From positions 124,001-188,000 of the forward strand of contig NZ_FNRL01000009.1 in assembly GCF_900107795.1 (NCBI RefSeq): 64,000 nucleotides of DNA, read 5' to 3'. The notes below the pieces were generated by a model, which saw only the letters and a program-made list of their open reading frames with translations, was not told the origin of the DNA and ran no database searches. The first letter of the stretch is position 1; each line of letters begins with the position of its first letter. Origin of the DNA: Chitinophaga terrae (ex Kim and Jung 2007). GTDB lineage: Bacteria; Bacteroidota; Bacteroidia; Chitinophagales; Chitinophagaceae. The position numbers were made by a program, and so were the translations under genes. Positions 63,299 through 64,000 of this stretch are shown here, piece by piece.

Positions 63299-64000
63299 AT
63301 GGTCAACCTTTCCAATATCCGCATCACCAGTTTCCGGCCCTCATGGCTGCCGGCCAGCCTGGAGGCGGATATACTCAGGCTGGATCAACTGCACCCCGAG
63401 ATCTCCGGCAATAAATGGTTTAAACTAAAGCATAATATTTCCGTTGCCCAGTCCAAACAGGAAGGCATACTTACGTTCGGCGGACCGTACTCCAACCATA
63501 TCGCCGCCACGGCTGCAGCCTGCCGCCTGGCCAATATTCCATGTACCGGGATAATCAGGGGAGAAGAACATGCACTGGAACTGAACCACACCCTGCAAAC
63601 CGCCGCCAACAACGGCATGCGACTGGAGTTTATAAGCAGAACCGAATACCGGGAAAAGAAACATCTCTTTCATTATCCCGGCTACCATATTATACCCGAA
63701 GGAGGCCATAATGCCGAAGGAGCCAGGGGATGCGAAGAAATACTGCACCTCCTGCCAACCGCCCATTATACCCACATCCTTTGCGCTGCAGGCACGGGCA
63801 CAACGCTCGCAGGACTTATCAACAGCGCATTGCCAACCCAGGAAGTCATCGGCATTCCTGTACTGAAAGGCGCCCGGTTCCTGGAACAGGAGGTTGCGAT
63901 GTTGCTGCATCCGGGTATCAACACCAAATGGAAGCTGTTATATGACTTCCATTATGGCGGTTATGGCCGCACTTCTCCCGCCCTTATAAATTTTATGAAT
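63299..64000 (+). CDS. 1-aminocyclopropane-1-carboxylate deaminase/D-cysteine desulfhydrase family, partial
   Basis: Runs off the right edge with 234 codons in the window. Fold-type II PLP enzyme: LRLDQLHPEISGNKWFKLKH contains the PLP Lys, ILTFGGPYSNHIAATAAACR binds the substrate carboxylate, and ILCAAGTGTTLAGLIN binds the PLP phosphate. Members deaminate ACC or release sulfide from D-cysteine; the sequence does not decide. Divergent from the nucleotidyltransferase operon. Confidence 0.85.
   Translation, partial: MVNLSNIRITSFRPSWLPASLEADILRLDQLHPEISGNKWFKLKHNISVAQSKQEGILTFGGPYSNHIAATAAACRLANIPCTGIIRGEEHALELNHTLQTAANNGMRLEFISRTEYREKKHLFHYPGYHIIPEGGHNAEGARGCEEILHLLPTAHYTHILCAAGTGTTLAGLINSALPTQEVIGIPVLKGARFLEQEVAMLLHPGINTKWKLLYDFHYGGYGRTSPALINFMN

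Overview
The window looks like chromosomal DNA of a Bacteroidota member, most likely Chitinophagaceae (Chitinophaga-like). The reasons are a SusC/SusD pair, a DAHP synthase fused to a type II chorismate mutase, a three-gene sdhCAB operon with a single cytochrome b subunit, and promoters of the Bacteroidota type (TTTG, about 19 nt, TAnnTTTG) rather than -35/-10 boxes. I see no rRNA, tRNA, CRISPR array, transposase or prophage. Most genes are metabolic and lie in short operons closed by clear intrinsic terminators.

Layout. 1-4110: partial Gfo/Idh/MocA oxidoreductase, then sdhCAB. 4219-6492: MurNAc recycling (kinase, murQ, unknown gene). 6672-11663: an S41 protease, a LuxR-type regulator and a Prc-like protease. 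11888-16962: MFS exporter, YkgJ protein, gcvP. 17018-18964: gntR, tauE, DUF1634. 19427-24799: susC, susD, secreted cyanophycinase. 24854-31375: secreted or envelope enzymes (phosphodiesterase, CocE/S15 hydrolase, PagL-like protein, FKBP). 31617-39468: a seven-gene aromatic amino acid operon. 39615-42868: small lipoprotein, ECF sigma factor with an anti-sigma/trypsin fusion, small genes. 42915-48586: xylose operon. 48924-52690: FAD oxidase, SDR, and a possible HTH-ImmA/PIN pair. 52935-60883: ilvE-ilvD-ilvB-ilvN-ilvC-ilvA. 61101-64000: sugar kinase and nucleotidyltransferase, and a partial ACC-deaminase-family gene.

The most notable content is a set of four short leader-peptide genes with intrinsic terminators that annotation pipelines would normally miss. 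The aromatic operon is preceded by two tandem attenuators: a 19-codon leader with an FGFFGFYYFWY run, then a 28-codon leader with a YFFYYFSYFFY run, each followed by its own terminator and each with a competing pairing. The ilv operon starts with a 38-codon leader carrying IVVVIIVVII and a terminator just before ilvE. Inside the same operon, between ilvC and ilvA, a 12-codon leader with five Ile codons lies within the 5' arm of a 28-bp terminator stem that is fully paired only in the ilv mRNA strand. Together they suggest layered ribosome-mediated attenuation: general branched-chain control at the front of ilv and private Ile control of ilvA, and serial Phe/Tyr/Trp control of the shikimate genes.

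A second theme is three long palindromic intergenic repeats (331-521, 13145-13438, 31376-31654). Their outer arms begin with TTCACGCAAAG exactly at stop codons, and in one case supply the last codons of aroC.
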